A stretch of DNA of 64,000 bases from Pelomonas sp. SE-A7 (GCF_030345705.1 NZ_JAUASW010000002.1:620001-684000); one strand, 5' to 3'. Counted from the first letter of the stretch, positions 45,742 to 58,967 are shown. Notes: generated from the letters alone by a model not told the origin. Numbers and translations: made by a program.

Positions 45742-45765
45742 TACATACATTCGCGTATGTATGTT
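45742..45765. promoter_or_regulatory. AcrR/TtgR-type operator between pump operon and tetR
   Basis: Arms ACATACAT (45743-45750) and ATGTATGT (45757-45764) form a perfect inverted repeat around TCGCGT. The Escherichia coli acrAB operator has the same arms with a different centre (TTGTGA), so this is a very close match. A TACAAT hexamer at 45774-45779 could be the -10 of the tetR gene, whose ATG follows 8 bases later. Binding by the adjacent TetR protein is very likely. Confidence 0.85.
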
Positions 45766-45787
45766 TAACCCCGTACAATTCGGGGCC

Positions 45788-46510
45788 ATGGCTCGCAAGA
45801 CCAAACAGGAAGCGCAGGAAACCCGCTCGGGCATCATCGATGCCGCCGAGCGGCTGTTCCATGCCAAGGGTGTGGCCAGCACATCCTTGCAGCAGATTGC
45901 CGAAGAGGCACAAGTCACTCGCGGCGCCATCTACTGGCACTTCAAGGACAAGGCCGAGCTGTTCGAGGCCATGATGGACCGGGCCACGATGCCGCTGGAA
46001 GAAGGCATGCAGCCGATAGAGGCGACAGAGCCCGAGCCGGTACTCAGCCTGGCCGAGCTGCGCTTCGGCCTGGTCAATGTCTTCCATTCGGCCCAGCACA
46101 ACGAGCGCACCCGGCGGGTCTTCGAGATCGCCATGACCAAGGTCGAGTACACCGGCGAGATGCAGGGCCTGCACCTGCGCAAGCTGGATGCCCACCGCGA
46201 CTGGCGGGCACAGAACCGCGCCGCCTTCGACCTTGCCGTGACCGAAGGCGTGCTGCCCAAGGGAACGAACGCCGAGATGGCCGCGATCGCGCTGGTGGCC
46301 CTGGTCGATGGACTGCTGCACCAGTGGATCCTCGAGCCGGGCGCCTTCGACCTGGTGGCGGTGGGTCAGGCCTCGGTCGAGGGCTTCCTGACCAGCCTGT
46401 CCCAGAAGGCCACGCCGCTGCTGCCACCGCTGACGGCGGATGAAAAAGCCCGCCTGGGCCAGCAGGGATTCTGCCGGCGCTCGGCCGCGCAGCAGCTTCC
46501 GTCCAACTAA
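45788..46510 (+). CDS. TetR-family efflux repressor (AcrR/TtgR-like)
   Basis: 240 residues from ATG 45788 (MARKTKQEAQETR, the family's usual opening). The helix-turn-helix with VTRGAIYWHFKDKAELF is the AcrR type, and the C-terminal TetR_C_2-like domain matches pump repressors. It is divergent from the pump genes with a palindromic operator in between, so it should repress the pump until a drug binds. The extended C-terminus (after LPPLTADEK) is slightly longer than AcrR's. Confidence 0.92.
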   Translation: MARKTKQEAQETRSGIIDAAERLFHAKGVASTSLQQIAEEAQVTRGAIYWHFKDKAELFEAMMDRATMPLEEGMQPIEATEPEPVLSLAELRFGLVNVFHSAQHNERTRRVFEIAMTKVEYTGEMQGLHLRKLDAHRDWRAQNRAAFDLAVTEGVLPKGTNAEMAAIALVALVDGLLHQWILEPGAFDLVAVGQASVEGFLTSLSQKATPLLPPLTADEKARLGQQGFCRRSAAQQLPSN

Positions 46511-46601
46511 ATCACTGGCCGACGAGGGCCAAGGCCCTTGAAGCTGACCGGGTTTGCCCGTAGTCAAGGACAATAGCGGGTTACGCGAAAGAGCCCAAGC
46601 C

Positions 46602-48920
<2,319 letters not shown>

Positions 48921-48938
48921 GCCCCTTCCCCAAGGGGC
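48921..48938 (+). terminator. hairpin after ygiQ
   Basis: GCCCCTT (48921-48927) pairs with AAGGGGC (48932-48938) around CCCC, directly after the stop codon, with only a short T stretch (GGTTTG) after. A weak intrinsic terminator is plausible. The remaining ~210 bases to the next start hold no gene that I can support. Confidence 0.5.
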
Positions 48939-49149
48939 AGGTTTGCCTGGCTTGCAGGCTGCCAAGGCCCAATCCGCCCGCCCGCGACTGTGGGTTTTGT
49001 GCTTTCATGCGGGCAAGCCCTGTGAAATGATCACCCGATTGGCCCTATCGTCTAGCTCAGCGCATGCGCCGAGTAGCCGGAACAGGAAGCCGGTCCGGTG
49101 CCGATAGCAAGCAGTCCGTCCCTTACCCGGGGACGACCACGGAAGCCTC

Positions 49150-51390
49150 ATGTCCGATCAACACAGCCTCGAGAACCGCGACAGTCCTGGCGACGACGAT
49201 GTGCTGGAGTTCCTTGAAGGGGACGAATCGGGTTCACCGGGCGAGGCTGCCCACCCCTGGCGGGTGCTGATCGTCGACGATGACAGCGACGTCCACAAGG
49301 CCACCGAGCTGGCCATGCAGGGGCTTGAGGTCGAGGGTCGTCCGCTGCAGTTCCTGCATGCCAGTTCGGCCTCCCAGGCCCGCGAGCTGATGGAGCGCGA
49401 GCACGACCTTGCCGTCGTGCTGCTGGACGTGGTGATGGAGAGCGAGGACGCCGGCCTGCAGCTGGTGCGCTGCATACGCCAGGAGCTGGACCAGCATGCG
49501 GTGCGCATCGTGCTGCGCACCGGCCAGCCCGGCTATGCGCCCGAGATCGAGACGGTCCGGGCCTTCGACATCAACGACTACAAGACCAAGTCCGAGCTGA
49601 CCCGCACCCGGCTTTACACGGTGCTGACCGCGGCGATCCGCTCGTACCGCCAAATCCAGGCACTGGAATCGGCCCGCCATGGCCTGGAAATGATCGTCGA
49701 GGCCAGCACCGAGCTGAGCCGCCTGCGCGGGCTGTTGCATTTCGCCGAGGGCGTGCTGAACCAGCTGTGCCATGTGCTGGGCGTGCTGCCTGCCGGCCTG
49801 GTCTGCGCCCAGATGAACGACGACACCGGCAGCGGCTGGCGGGTGCTGGCGGCCACCGGTCAATACAACAACCTGCGGGACACCGCGCTGACGGCGGTGC
49901 CGGTGGAAGAAGTCCGCCAACGGCTGCAACGCTGCATCAACCAGCGCGAGACGCAGGTCGAGGACACCGGGCTCAGCCTCTACCTCGGCCTGTCCAACGG
50001 ACGGGCCATGGTCGCCATGGTCGACCTGGGCCGCGAGCTCGACCGGGTCGAGACCCATCTTCTGCGCGCCTTCTCGGCCAACATCGTGGTCGGCCTGGAG
50101 AACGTGCTGCTGTACGGCCAGTTGCTGGACCAGGCCTACAACGACCAGCTGCTGCACCTGCCCAACCGCACGCGCTTCATCGAGCTGATGGAGCGCAACC
50201 TGCAGGATCCGCAGGGCATCTGCCTGGCCCTGATCGACATCGACGACTTCTCCGACATCAACGACGCCTTCGGCCACCATTTCGGCGACCAGGTGCTGCA
50301 GGCCGTGGTCGGCCGCATGTCGGCCATGCTGGGCTTCAACACCTCGATGGCCCGCGTCGCGGCCGACGCCTTCGGCCTGCTGGGCCCGGAGAGCACGGTC
50401 AACGGCGGCTCCATCGGCCGGGTGTTCACCGAGCCCTTCGAAGTCGAGGGCGAAAGGCTGCAGCTCTCGGCCACCACCGGCCTGGTGCGGCTGTCCGAAT
50501 CCTCCTCGGTCGGCTCCGAGCTGTTGCTCGATGCCCAGATCGCGCTGAAGCGCGCCAAGCAGCAGCACCGCGGCAGCTCGCAGTACTTCTCTTCCGCCAT
50601 GGGCACCGATGCGCGCGAGCGCTTCAAGCTGCTCAAGGGCCTGCGCGCCGGCTTCGAGGACAACCGCCTGTTCGTGGTCTACCAGCCCCAGGTCGAGCTG
50701 GCCAATGCCAGCCCGATCGGCGCCGAGGCCCTGCTGCGCTGGCGCACCGAGGACGGCAAGTTCGTGCCGCCCGACCAGTTCATCCCGCTGGCCGAGCAGA
50801 GCGGTCTGATCATCAGCATCGGCGAATTCGTGCTGCGCACCGCCTGCCACCAGCTCAAGCGGCTGGAGGACCAGGGCTATGCCGACTTCCGCATGTGCGT
50901 CAACGTCTCGCTGGCCCAGTTCCGCCACGCTGGCTTCATCGACACGCTGAACGGCGCCCTGCGCGACAGCGGCGTCAATCCGGCCAACCTCGAACTGGAA
51001 ATCACCGAGTCCATGGCCATGGAAGACGCCGACCTGGTGATGAGCCTGCTGGCCGCGATCAAGCGGGCCGGCGCCACCGTGGCCATCGATGACTTCGGCA
51101 CCGGCTTCTCGTCCCTGAGCCAGTTGCGTCAGCTCGAGGTCGACCGGCTCAAGATCGACCGCGCCTTCGTGCGCGAGGCGCAAGTCTCCAGCGCCGGCTC
51201 CACCATCGCCCAGATGGTGATCAACCTCGGCCGTGGCCTGGGCCTTCGCGTGATTGCCGAAGGCATCGAGACCGAAGAACAGCGCCAGCAACTGCTGGCC
51301 CTGGGTTGCCAGGAGGGTCAGGGCTACCTGTTCGCGCGTCCGGTGCCCTCCGACCAGCTGGAGCGCTGGCTGCGCAAAGAACCGATCTGA
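49150..51390 (+). CDS. response regulator with DUF3369, degenerate GGDEF and active-looking EAL domain
   Basis: 746 residues. Receiver at 36-160 with phospho-Asp93 (LLDVVME); a DUF3369 domain (about 165-330); a GGDEF domain whose active site reads AADAF (ARVAADAFGLL), so no cyclase activity is expected; and an EAL domain from about 500 with Glu526 (EALLRW), Asn in VNVS, Glu in LELEITES, Asp-Asp in IDDFGTGFSSL, Lys in LKIDRAFV and Glu in AEGIETEEQ. All catalytic residues of a cyclic di-GMP phosphodiesterase are present. It lies 138 bases before the MSHA pilus operon in the same orientation, suggesting it lowers cyclic di-GMP near the pilus. Confidence 0.92.
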   Translation: MSDQHSLENRDSPGDDDVLEFLEGDESGSPGEAAHPWRVLIVDDDSDVHKATELAMQGLEVEGRPLQFLHASSASQARELMEREHDLAVVLLDVVMESEDAGLQLVRCIRQELDQHAVRIVLRTGQPGYAPEIETVRAFDINDYKTKSELTRTRLYTVLTAAIRSYRQIQALESARHGLEMIVEASTELSRLRGLLHFAEGVLNQLCHVLGVLPAGLVCAQMNDDTGSGWRVLAATGQYNNLRDTALTAVPVEEVRQRLQRCINQRETQVEDTGLSLYLGLSNGRAMVAMVDLGRELDRVETHLLRAFSANIVVGLENVLLYGQLLDQAYNDQLLHLPNRTRFIELMERNLQDPQGICLALIDIDDFSDINDAFGHHFGDQVLQAVVGRMSAMLGFNTSMARVAADAFGLLGPESTVNGGSIGRVFTEPFEVEGERLQLSATTGLVRLSESSSVGSELLLDAQIALKRAKQQHRGSSQYFSSAMGTDARERFKLLKGLRAGFEDNRLFVVYQPQVELANASPIGAEALLRWRTEDGKFVPPDQFIPLAEQSGLIISIGEFVLRTACHQLKRLEDQGYADFRMCVNVSLAQFRHAGFIDTLNGALRDSGVNPANLELEITESMAMEDADLVMSLLAAIKRAGATVAIDDFGTGFSSLSQLRQLEVDRLKIDRAFVREAQVSSAGSTIAQMVINLGRGLGLRVIAEGIETEEQRQQLLALGCQEGQGYLFARPVPSDQLERWLRKEPI

Positions 51391-51528
51391 GTGGCCTGTG
51401 CGACTGTCACGGACCCGCAACGTGCCCCAGGCCAAGGCAGGACTGGGTGTGACATTCCCCCCACTTCCTGCCCGGCGGCGGCAGGGTCGGCTTCGACAAT
51501 AGGCCAATAACCGCGCGGATCCTCTGCT

Positions 51529-52461
51529 GTGCCCCTCTTTGGTCGTCAATCTCAACGTGCTGGCTGGGTCGCCCTGGCTCCCCACCAGGACCAGGCCCGA
51601 CTGGCCTGTGTGGAAACGCGCGCCGACGCACCGCCGCGCCTGCAATGGATTGCCCAGCAGGACTGGTCCACGCCGGCCGCCGCCCTCAAGGAGCTGAAAG
51701 CCAGCCGTGGGCTGCACCAGCACCGCGTGGTCGAGCTGCTGGAGCGCGGTCAGTACCAGCTGGTGACGCTGGAAGCGCCCGATGTGCCGCGGGCCGACTG
51801 GAAGGACGCCACGCGCTGGATGCTGCAGGAACGGGTGGACTTCCCGGTCGACACGGCAGCGCTGGACGTGCTGGAGATCCCGGCCGACCAGGGCCAGCGC
51901 CGTAAGCCCGGCCTGATCGCCGTGGCCGCGCCGCGTGCCCTGGTGCTGCCCCTGGTGCAGCAGGCCACCCAGGCCGGCACGCCGCTGACCGCCATCGACG
52001 TGGCCGAGACCGCGCTGCGCAACATCTCCGCCTTGCTGGAAGAGCCCGGCCGCGGCCAGGCCCTGCTGCATGTGGGTGAGGGCCACAGCTGCCTGGTGGT
52101 CACGGCCGGCGGCGAGCTGCTGCTGTCGCGCCAGATGGAGGCCAGCCTGGCCACGCTGGGCCATGCCGACCCCGATGTCCGCCAGCAGGCCTTCGAACGC
52201 ACCAGCCTGGAACTGCAGCGCACGCTGGACGGCTTCGAGCGCAGCTTCACCCAGGTCAGTCTGAGCCGCGTGCTGGTCGCGCCGGGCCAGGTGCTGGAAG
52301 ATTTCATGGCCTATGTGCGCGAGCTGCTCTATGTGCCGGTGCTGGCGCTGGAGCCAGGGGCCGCATTGGACCTGTCGGCCGCGCCCGAGCTGGCCGATCC
52401 GCGGCTGCTGGCCCAGTACCTGATCGCGGTGGGTGCCGCGCTGAGGGGTGAGACGCGATGA
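51529..52461 (+). CDS. mshI: MSHA biogenesis protein MshI (PilM-like)
   Basis: 310 residues from GTG 51529. It has the actin-like PilM/MshI pattern: PLFGRQ start, LLERGQYQLVTLEAPDVP, and a late helix region with LSRVLVAPG. It should sit on the cytoplasmic side of the inner membrane, where it joins the PilN/PilO-like proteins to the assembly ATPase. The stop overlaps the next start by 4 bases. First gene of the pilus operon in this window. Confidence 0.88.
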   Translation: MPLFGRQSQRAGWVALAPHQDQARLACVETRADAPPRLQWIAQQDWSTPAAALKELKASRGLHQHRVVELLERGQYQLVTLEAPDVPRADWKDATRWMLQERVDFPVDTAALDVLEIPADQGQRRKPGLIAVAAPRALVLPLVQQATQAGTPLTAIDVAETALRNISALLEEPGRGQALLHVGEGHSCLVVTAGGELLLSRQMEASLATLGHADPDVRQQAFERTSLELQRTLDGFERSFTQVSLSRVLVAPGQVLEDFMAYVRELLYVPVLALEPGAALDLSAAPELADPRLLAQYLIAVGAALRGETR

Positions 52462-53063
52462 GCCTCAGCCCTCAGCACATCAACCTCCTTGACGCCAGCC
52501 TGCTGCCGCCCAAGGCACGCTACACCGCCGTCCAGGGTCTGGTGGCCGCGGCCCTGCTGATCGCCGCCGTGCTGGCGGCCGGACTGGGCCTGCGCTGGGC
52601 CGCTGCCGGCGAGGCCCGTGAAGCCTTGGCCCTGCAGCAGCAGCTGCGGCCGCTGCAGGCCCAGCTTGCAACGCCGCTGCCACAGCAAGCCGCAGCCGAA
52701 GCCCAGGCCCGCCAGCTCGAATCGCTGCGCCAGGAAGTGGCGGCGCTGGGTCAGCTGCAGCAGGTCCTGCAAGGCGGCAGCGCCGGCAGCACCCGGGGCT
52801 ATGCCGACTACCTGCTGGCCCTGTCGCGCCAGGCGGCGCGGGGGGGCGGGCAGTTGTGGATCACCGGCTTCAAGGTCTTGCCCGATGGCCAGCTGGAGGT
52901 CCACGGCCGCATGCTGGACGCCCGTGCCCTGCCCGAATACCTGCGCCGGCTGAACGAGGAGCCGCTGTTCCGCGGCCGCAGCTTTGCCCAGCTCAATGTC
53001 AAGGCGGGTGAGTCGTTCAGCGAATTCCAGTTGCAGGCCGCGGTCGAGGGAGCAAAACCATGA
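52458..53063 (+). CDS. PilN-like MSHA assembly protein
   Basis: 201 residues with a short cytoplasmic start (INLLDASLLPP, the PilN/MshI-binding type motif) and one membrane helix (about 26-45), then a coiled-coil Gln/Ala-rich span and a small periplasmic alpha/beta domain. This is the PilN role in the alignment complex. It overlaps both neighbours by 4 bases. In Vibrio the equivalent is part of a longer MshI. Confidence 0.82.
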   Translation: MSLSPQHINLLDASLLPPKARYTAVQGLVAAALLIAAVLAAGLGLRWAAAGEAREALALQQQLRPLQAQLATPLPQQAAAEAQARQLESLRQEVAALGQLQQVLQGGSAGSTRGYADYLLALSRQAARGGGQLWITGFKVLPDGQLEVHGRMLDARALPEYLRRLNEEPLFRGRSFAQLNVKAGESFSEFQLQAAVEGAKP

Positions 53064-53683
53064 AGGCCTGGCTGGAACGCTTTGACGCGAGACCCCAGCG
53101 CGAGCGCGTGCTGATGCTGGGAGCGGCCCTGGCGGTCCTGCTGCTGCTTGCCGACAGCTTCTGGCTGAGCCCGGCTTACAAGGAATGGAAGGCCCAGACC
53201 GCCCAGCACCAGCAGGCCGCCGCCGCGGCCGCCCAATTGCACCAGGCCCTGGGCCTGCGCCAGCAGCAGCTGGGTGAGAAGGTCCAGGCCCAGGTCCGGG
53301 AGCTGCAGGACTGGCAGCAGCGGCTGCGCCAGGCCGAGGCGGCCCTGTCCGACCGCGGCGGCCAGCTGGTCCATGCCAACGAGATGGTCGGAGTGCTTGA
53401 GGCCGTGATCCGCCAGAACGCCGGCCTGAAGCTGCGCAGCATGCAGAACCTGCCGCGCACCGAGGTCGACACCGGCGGCGGCGCCCTGCTCTACCGCCAT
53501 GGCGTCGAGCTGGTGGTCGAGGGCAGCTATGCCGAGTTGCTGACTTATTTGCAGGCGCTGCAGGCCCTGCCCCAGCGCTTGTTGTGGGGCGGCATGGGCC
53601 TCAACGCCGAACAGCATCCGCGCCTGACGCTGACGCTGCGCCTCTACACGCTGAGCCAGGACAAGCAATGGCTGGAACTCTGA
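53060..53683 (+). CDS. mshJ: MSHA biogenesis protein MshJ (PilO-like)
   Basis: 207 residues with one membrane helix (about 17-35), a long coiled coil and a C-terminal ferredoxin-like domain (VELVVEGSYAELLTYLQALQ), the PilO/GspM plan. It pairs with the PilN-like protein in the periplasm. The end overlaps the start of mshK by 16 bases. Confidence 0.84.
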   Translation: MKAWLERFDARPQRERVLMLGAALAVLLLLADSFWLSPAYKEWKAQTAQHQQAAAAAAQLHQALGLRQQQLGEKVQAQVRELQDWQQRLRQAEAALSDRGGQLVHANEMVGVLEAVIRQNAGLKLRSMQNLPRTEVDTGGGALLYRHGVELVVEGSYAELLTYLQALQALPQRLLWGGMGLNAEQHPRLTLTLRLYTLSQDKQWLEL

Positions 53684-54051
53684 TCCGCACCGCCCTGGGC
53701 GCGCTGCTGGCCCTGGGGCCCGGCTGGGCCGCCGCGCAGCTGGCCGACCCTACCCGTCCCCCGCCGCCGGCCGCTGCCAGCGCCCCCGTGGCCGGTGCTT
53801 CCGCCGCCTCGGCCGCCGTGCCGCGCGAACCGCAGCTGCAGGCGCTGCGCCTGTCCAGCCGCCTGGGCGACCTGGCCCTGATCGACGACAAGCCGGTCAA
53901 GGTCGGCGAACGTGTCGGCAATGCCCAGGTCATGGCCATCACCGAAGACGGCGTGCTGCTGCGCGCCGGCCGCGGCCCCGATCGGTGGCTGCGCCTGAAT
54001 CCCGACGTGCGCAAGCTGCAGGCCGGCGCCGCCAAGGAGAGCAAGCAATGA
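53668..54051 (+). CDS. mshK: MSHA biogenesis protein MshK (PilP-like)
   Basis: 127 residues with a signal-like start (TALGALLALGPGWAAAQLADPTRPP) and a small beta domain with ALRLSSRLGDLALIDDKPVKVGERVGNA-type pattern seen in PilP/GspC HR regions. It should connect the inner-membrane assembly to the secretin. The stop overlaps the start of mshL (ATGA). Confidence 0.82.
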   Translation: MAGTLIRTALGALLALGPGWAAAQLADPTRPPPPAAASAPVAGASAASAAVPREPQLQALRLSSRLGDLALIDDKPVKVGERVGNAQVMAITEDGVLLRAGRGPDRWLRLNPDVRKLQAGAAKESKQ

Positions 54052-55616
54052 AGAAGAACCGACTGATCACTGCCGCGCTGGCATTGGCCCTGGCCGGCCC
54101 GGTGCTGGCCGCACCGCCCGCTGACAGCGAACCGCGCTTCGACCTGGCGGTCAGCAATGCGCCGGCCACCCAGGTGTTCTCGCAACTGGCGGTCGGCACC
54201 GGCTACAGCGTGCTGGTCTCGCCCGAGGTCGGCGGCCAGGTGTCGCTGACCCTGCGCGACACCACGGTCCTGGAGGCCCTGGAAAGCCTGCGCGAGCTCT
54301 ACGGCTACGACTTCCGCATCGCCGGCAAGCGCATCTTCGTCCAGCCCAACACCATCCAGACCCGGCTGTTCAAGATCAACTACCTGCCGGGGCGCCGCCA
54401 GGGCGCCAGCGACCTGCGCGTGACCTCCAGTGCCATCACCACCGCGTCGACCGGCGGCCAGAACGGCCAGGGAGGCAACAGCACCCAGCCGCCGTCCCAG
54501 TCGCAAGGCGGCCAGCAGGGCCAGCGCCAGGATGAGGCCGCCCATGTGCGCATGACCTCGGATGCCGACTTCTGGCGCGAGGTGCAGAGCTCGCTGAACG
54601 CCCTGGTCGGCAATGCCGACAAGCGCAGCGTGGTGCTGAATCCGGCAGCCGGCGTCATCGTCGTCCGAGCCCTGCCTGGCGAGCTGCGCCAGGTCGAGCA
54701 ATACCTGAAGGCGATCCAGCTGAGCATCGAACGCCAGGTGATGCTGGAAGCCAAGATCATCGAGGTCGAGCTGAACGAGGACGCCCAGGCCGGCGTCAAC
54801 TGGAATGCCTTCGCCAGCAGCCTGCTGGACGGCCGGCTGCGCGCCACGATCGGCGTAGGAGCGCCGGGCGTCACGCTGAACAGCAACGGCAGCTTCACCG
54901 ACGGGGCGGGCAACCAGGTCACGGCCGGCGGCACCGTGAGCACGGCACCGCTGGGCAAGGGCTTCTACGGCCTGGCCCTGCAGACCCGCAACTTCAGCTC
55001 GCTCCTGAACTTCCTGGAGTCGCAGGGCAAGGCCCATGTGCTGTCCAGCCCGCGCATCGCCACGCTGAACAACCAGAAAGCCGTGCTCAAGGTCGGCACC
55101 GACGAACTCTTCGTCACCGGCATCTCGACCACGACCACCACCAGTGGCGCGAACAACAACGCCGTCGCCTCGCCGACCCTGACGCTGACGCCCTTCTTCA
55201 GCGGCATCGCCCTGGACGTGACGCCGCAGATCGACGACGAAGGCAATGTGATCCTGCATGTGCATCCTGCCATCAGCACGGTGACCGAGCGCACCAAGAA
55301 CCTGGACCTGGGCACGCTGGGCACCTACCGTTTCCCGCTGGCCTCGTCCAGTGTCAACGAGACCGATTCCATCGTGCGGGTCAAGGATGGCCAGATCGTC
55401 GCCATCGGCGGCCTGATGCAGCAGGTCACCAGCACCGACCGCAGCGGCATGCCGGGCATCTCCAAGATCCCGCTGATTGGCGGCCTGTTTCGCCAGAGCG
55501 CCGACGTCAACAAGAAGCGCGAGCTGGTCATCCTGATGAAGCCCACCGTGATCGCCGCCGATGGCAGCACCTGGCCCGAGGCGCAGATCCCGGCCAGCAC
55601 GCCCAGGACGGAGTAA
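54048..55616 (+). CDS. mshL: MSHA secretin MshL
   Basis: 522 residues. Signal peptide (MKKNRLITAALALALAGPVLA), an STN/N0-type domain (about 28-98), a low-complexity Gln/Gly/Ser span (about 140-175), an N1-like domain, and a C-terminal secretin ring with VMLEAKIIEVEL, LSSPRIATLNNQKAV and GISKIPLIGGLF. It forms the outer-membrane pore for the pilus. No lipobox is present, unlike several MshL relatives, so targeting may need a separate pilotin. Confidence 0.92.
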   Translation: MKKNRLITAALALALAGPVLAAPPADSEPRFDLAVSNAPATQVFSQLAVGTGYSVLVSPEVGGQVSLTLRDTTVLEALESLRELYGYDFRIAGKRIFVQPNTIQTRLFKINYLPGRRQGASDLRVTSSAITTASTGGQNGQGGNSTQPPSQSQGGQQGQRQDEAAHVRMTSDADFWREVQSSLNALVGNADKRSVVLNPAAGVIVVRALPGELRQVEQYLKAIQLSIERQVMLEAKIIEVELNEDAQAGVNWNAFASSLLDGRLRATIGVGAPGVTLNSNGSFTDGAGNQVTAGGTVSTAPLGKGFYGLALQTRNFSSLLNFLESQGKAHVLSSPRIATLNNQKAVLKVGTDELFVTGISTTTTTSGANNNAVASPTLTLTPFFSGIALDVTPQIDDEGNVILHVHPAISTVTERTKNLDLGTLGTYRFPLASSSVNETDSIVRVKDGQIVAIGGLMQQVTSTDRSGMPGISKIPLIGGLFRQSADVNKKRELVILMKPTVIAADGSTWPEAQIPASTPRTE

Positions 55617-55627
55617 GAGGTCACGCC

Positions 55628-57337
<1,710 letters not shown>

Positions 57338-57359
57338 GCGACGACGAGGCTGAGCCGCG

Positions 57360-58595
57360 ATGCCGCATTTCGCCTACACCGCCCGCAGCGGCAGCGACCT
57401 GCTCAAGGGCGTGCTGGAAGCCGGCAGCCCGGCCGAAGTGGTCGAGGTGCTGCGCGGTCGCGGCCATCTGCCGGTCTCGATCACACCGGCCAAGGCGCCG
57501 ACCTCGGCCGACGAGCTGAGCCTGTCCAAGCTGTTCGAACGCTGGACCCTGCCGGCGGTCGGCACCGTGGACCTGATGCTGATGAGCCGCCAGCTGCACA
57601 CGCTGCTGCGATCGGGCGTGCCCATCCTGCGCGCGCTGGCCGGGCTGCAGGAGTCGGCCACCCACCAGCGGCTCAAGGACACGCTGCTGGCCTTGCGCCA
57701 GAGCCTGGAATCCGGCATCGACTTCGCCACCTCGCTGGCCCAGCACCCGGCCGTCTTCAGCGGCTTCTACGTGGCCCTGGTGCGCGTGGGCGAGATGACC
57801 GGCCGGCTCGACGAGGTGCTGCTGCGGCTCTACACCCACCTGGAGTTCGAGCTCTTCATGAGCCAGCAGGTCAAGGCGGCCCTGCGCTATCCGATGTTCG
57901 TGGGCATCGCCATGGCCATCGCCATCGGGGTGATCAACGTGATGGTGATTCCGGCCTTCGCCGGCGTGTTCAAGAGCTTCAATGCCGAGCTGCCGCTGGC
58001 CACCCGCATCCTGCTGGCCACCTCCAACTTCACCATCGAATTCGGCTGGCTGCTGGTGCTGCTGGGCATAGCGGCGTTCTTCGGCTGGAAGCGCTGGACC
58101 GCCACGCCGGCCGGCGAACTCTGGTGGGACGAGAAGAAGCTCAGGCTGCCGCTGGCCGGCAAGATCGTCAAGAAGGCCATGCTGGCCCGCATGGCCCGCT
58201 CGCTGAGCCTGTCGCTGAAGTCCGGCGTGCCGGTCGAGCAGGCGCTGACCGTGGTGGCACAGACCGTCGAGAACAAGTTCATGCAGGGCAAGGTCGAGAA
58301 GATGCGCGAGAGCGTCGAGCGCGGCGACTCCATCCTGCGTTCGGCCGCCGCCAGCGGCGTGTTCACCCCCGTGGTGCTGCAGATGGTGGCCGTGGGCGAG
58401 GAAACCGGCGCCCTGGACGAACTGCTGGAGGAGGTCGGCGCGCTCTACAGCAACGAAGTGCAGTACGAGCTCAAGACCCTGAGCCAGCAGATCGAGCCCA
58501 TCCTGATCGTCTTCCTGGGCGTGCTGGTGCTGATCCTGGCGCTGGGCGTGTTCCTGCCGATCTGGGATCTGGGCCGGGTGGCCATGAAGCGCTGA
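57360..58595 (+). CDS. mshG: MSHA inner-membrane platform protein MshG (GspF family)
   Basis: 411 residues with two T2SSF domains (openings LMSRQLHTLLRSGVPIL and MARSLSLSLKSGVPVEQAL) and three membrane helices, the GspF/PilC plan. It is the inner-membrane base on which pilins assemble. It starts 22 bases after mshE and ends 2 bases before the next gene. Confidence 0.92.
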   Translation: MPHFAYTARSGSDLLKGVLEAGSPAEVVEVLRGRGHLPVSITPAKAPTSADELSLSKLFERWTLPAVGTVDLMLMSRQLHTLLRSGVPILRALAGLQESATHQRLKDTLLALRQSLESGIDFATSLAQHPAVFSGFYVALVRVGEMTGRLDEVLLRLYTHLEFELFMSQQVKAALRYPMFVGIAMAIAIGVINVMVIPAFAGVFKSFNAELPLATRILLATSNFTIEFGWLLVLLGIAAFFGWKRWTATPAGELWWDEKKLRLPLAGKIVKKAMLARMARSLSLSLKSGVPVEQALTVVAQTVENKFMQGKVEKMRESVERGDSILRSAAASGVFTPVVLQMVAVGEETGALDELLEEVGALYSNEVQYELKTLSQQIEPILIVFLGVLVLILALGVFLPIWDLGRVAMKR

Positions 58596-58597
58596 CC

Positions 58598-58945
58598 ATG
58601 CGAGCCTTCAAGTCAGCCGCCGGCCAGCCGACAACAGGGAGGCGCGTTGCGCGCACGCCATTTGGCTTGCGCTCGTGCAAGAGAAGCGGCAGCAGCCCGG
58701 TGGGATTTCACGGAGAACGGGGCACAGGCAAGCTGGAATTTGCCATCATCACGGCAGTGACGGCGGTGTTGATCAGTGTGGCCTTGACCCGGCTGAACGA
58801 GGTCGGCGTCGAAGGCCGCAAGGCCAGCGAGCAGTTCAAGCAGTCGCAAGAGCGGGCCGCGTCAGCCCTGGAACAAGCCGCCTGCGCCACGGCGTCGGCA
58901 TCCAAGCAGTCGCCGGCCTGCGGCGTCGAGAAGAGAAGCAAGTAA
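58598..58945 (+). CDS. small membrane protein at the mshF position
   Basis: 115 residues if ATG 58598 is used. One hydrophobic helix (LEFAIITAVTAVLISVALTRL, about 47-67) is followed by a charged helix and a tail with three Cys. A basic N-terminus of ~45 residues precedes it. The GKLEF before the helix recalls a prepilin cleavage site but the Glu is at +3, not +5, so processing is doubtful. The start could be a later GTG near 58699. By place it is MshF-like, one of the least conserved MSHA proteins. Confidence 0.55.
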   Translation: MRAFKSAAGQPTTGRRVARTPFGLRSCKRSGSSPVGFHGERGTGKLEFAIITAVTAVLISVALTRLNEVGVEGRKASEQFKQSQERAASALEQAACATASASKQSPACGVEKRSK

Positions 58946-58967
58946 GTCAGAGAGAAGGAGTCTTGCC

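Noticed and set aside
46525..46538. Hairpin AGGGCC-AA-GGCCCT after the efflux tetR gene.
   Set aside because: The two-base loop cannot form as drawn, and there is no T-run; not strong enough to call a terminator.
49041..49110. A tRNA-like stretch (CCTATCGTCTAGCTCAGC) before the EAL gene.
   Set aside because: It resembles the 5' part of a tRNA, but no 3' acceptor partner, T-loop or anticodon stem can be placed within 90 bases.
49060..49149. A possible riboswitch (cyclic di-GMP or cobalamin type) in the leader of the EAL gene.
   Set aside because: A few short words (GGAAGCCGGT) recall cobalamin elements, but the conserved core and pairing order of neither class can be drawn.
49234..52164. A 976-codon open frame on the minus strand opposite the EAL gene and mshI.
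   Set aside because: The composition (Gly/Gln/His/Ala) is that of a reverse-complement shadow; no motif is found, while the plus strand encodes intact catalytic residues.
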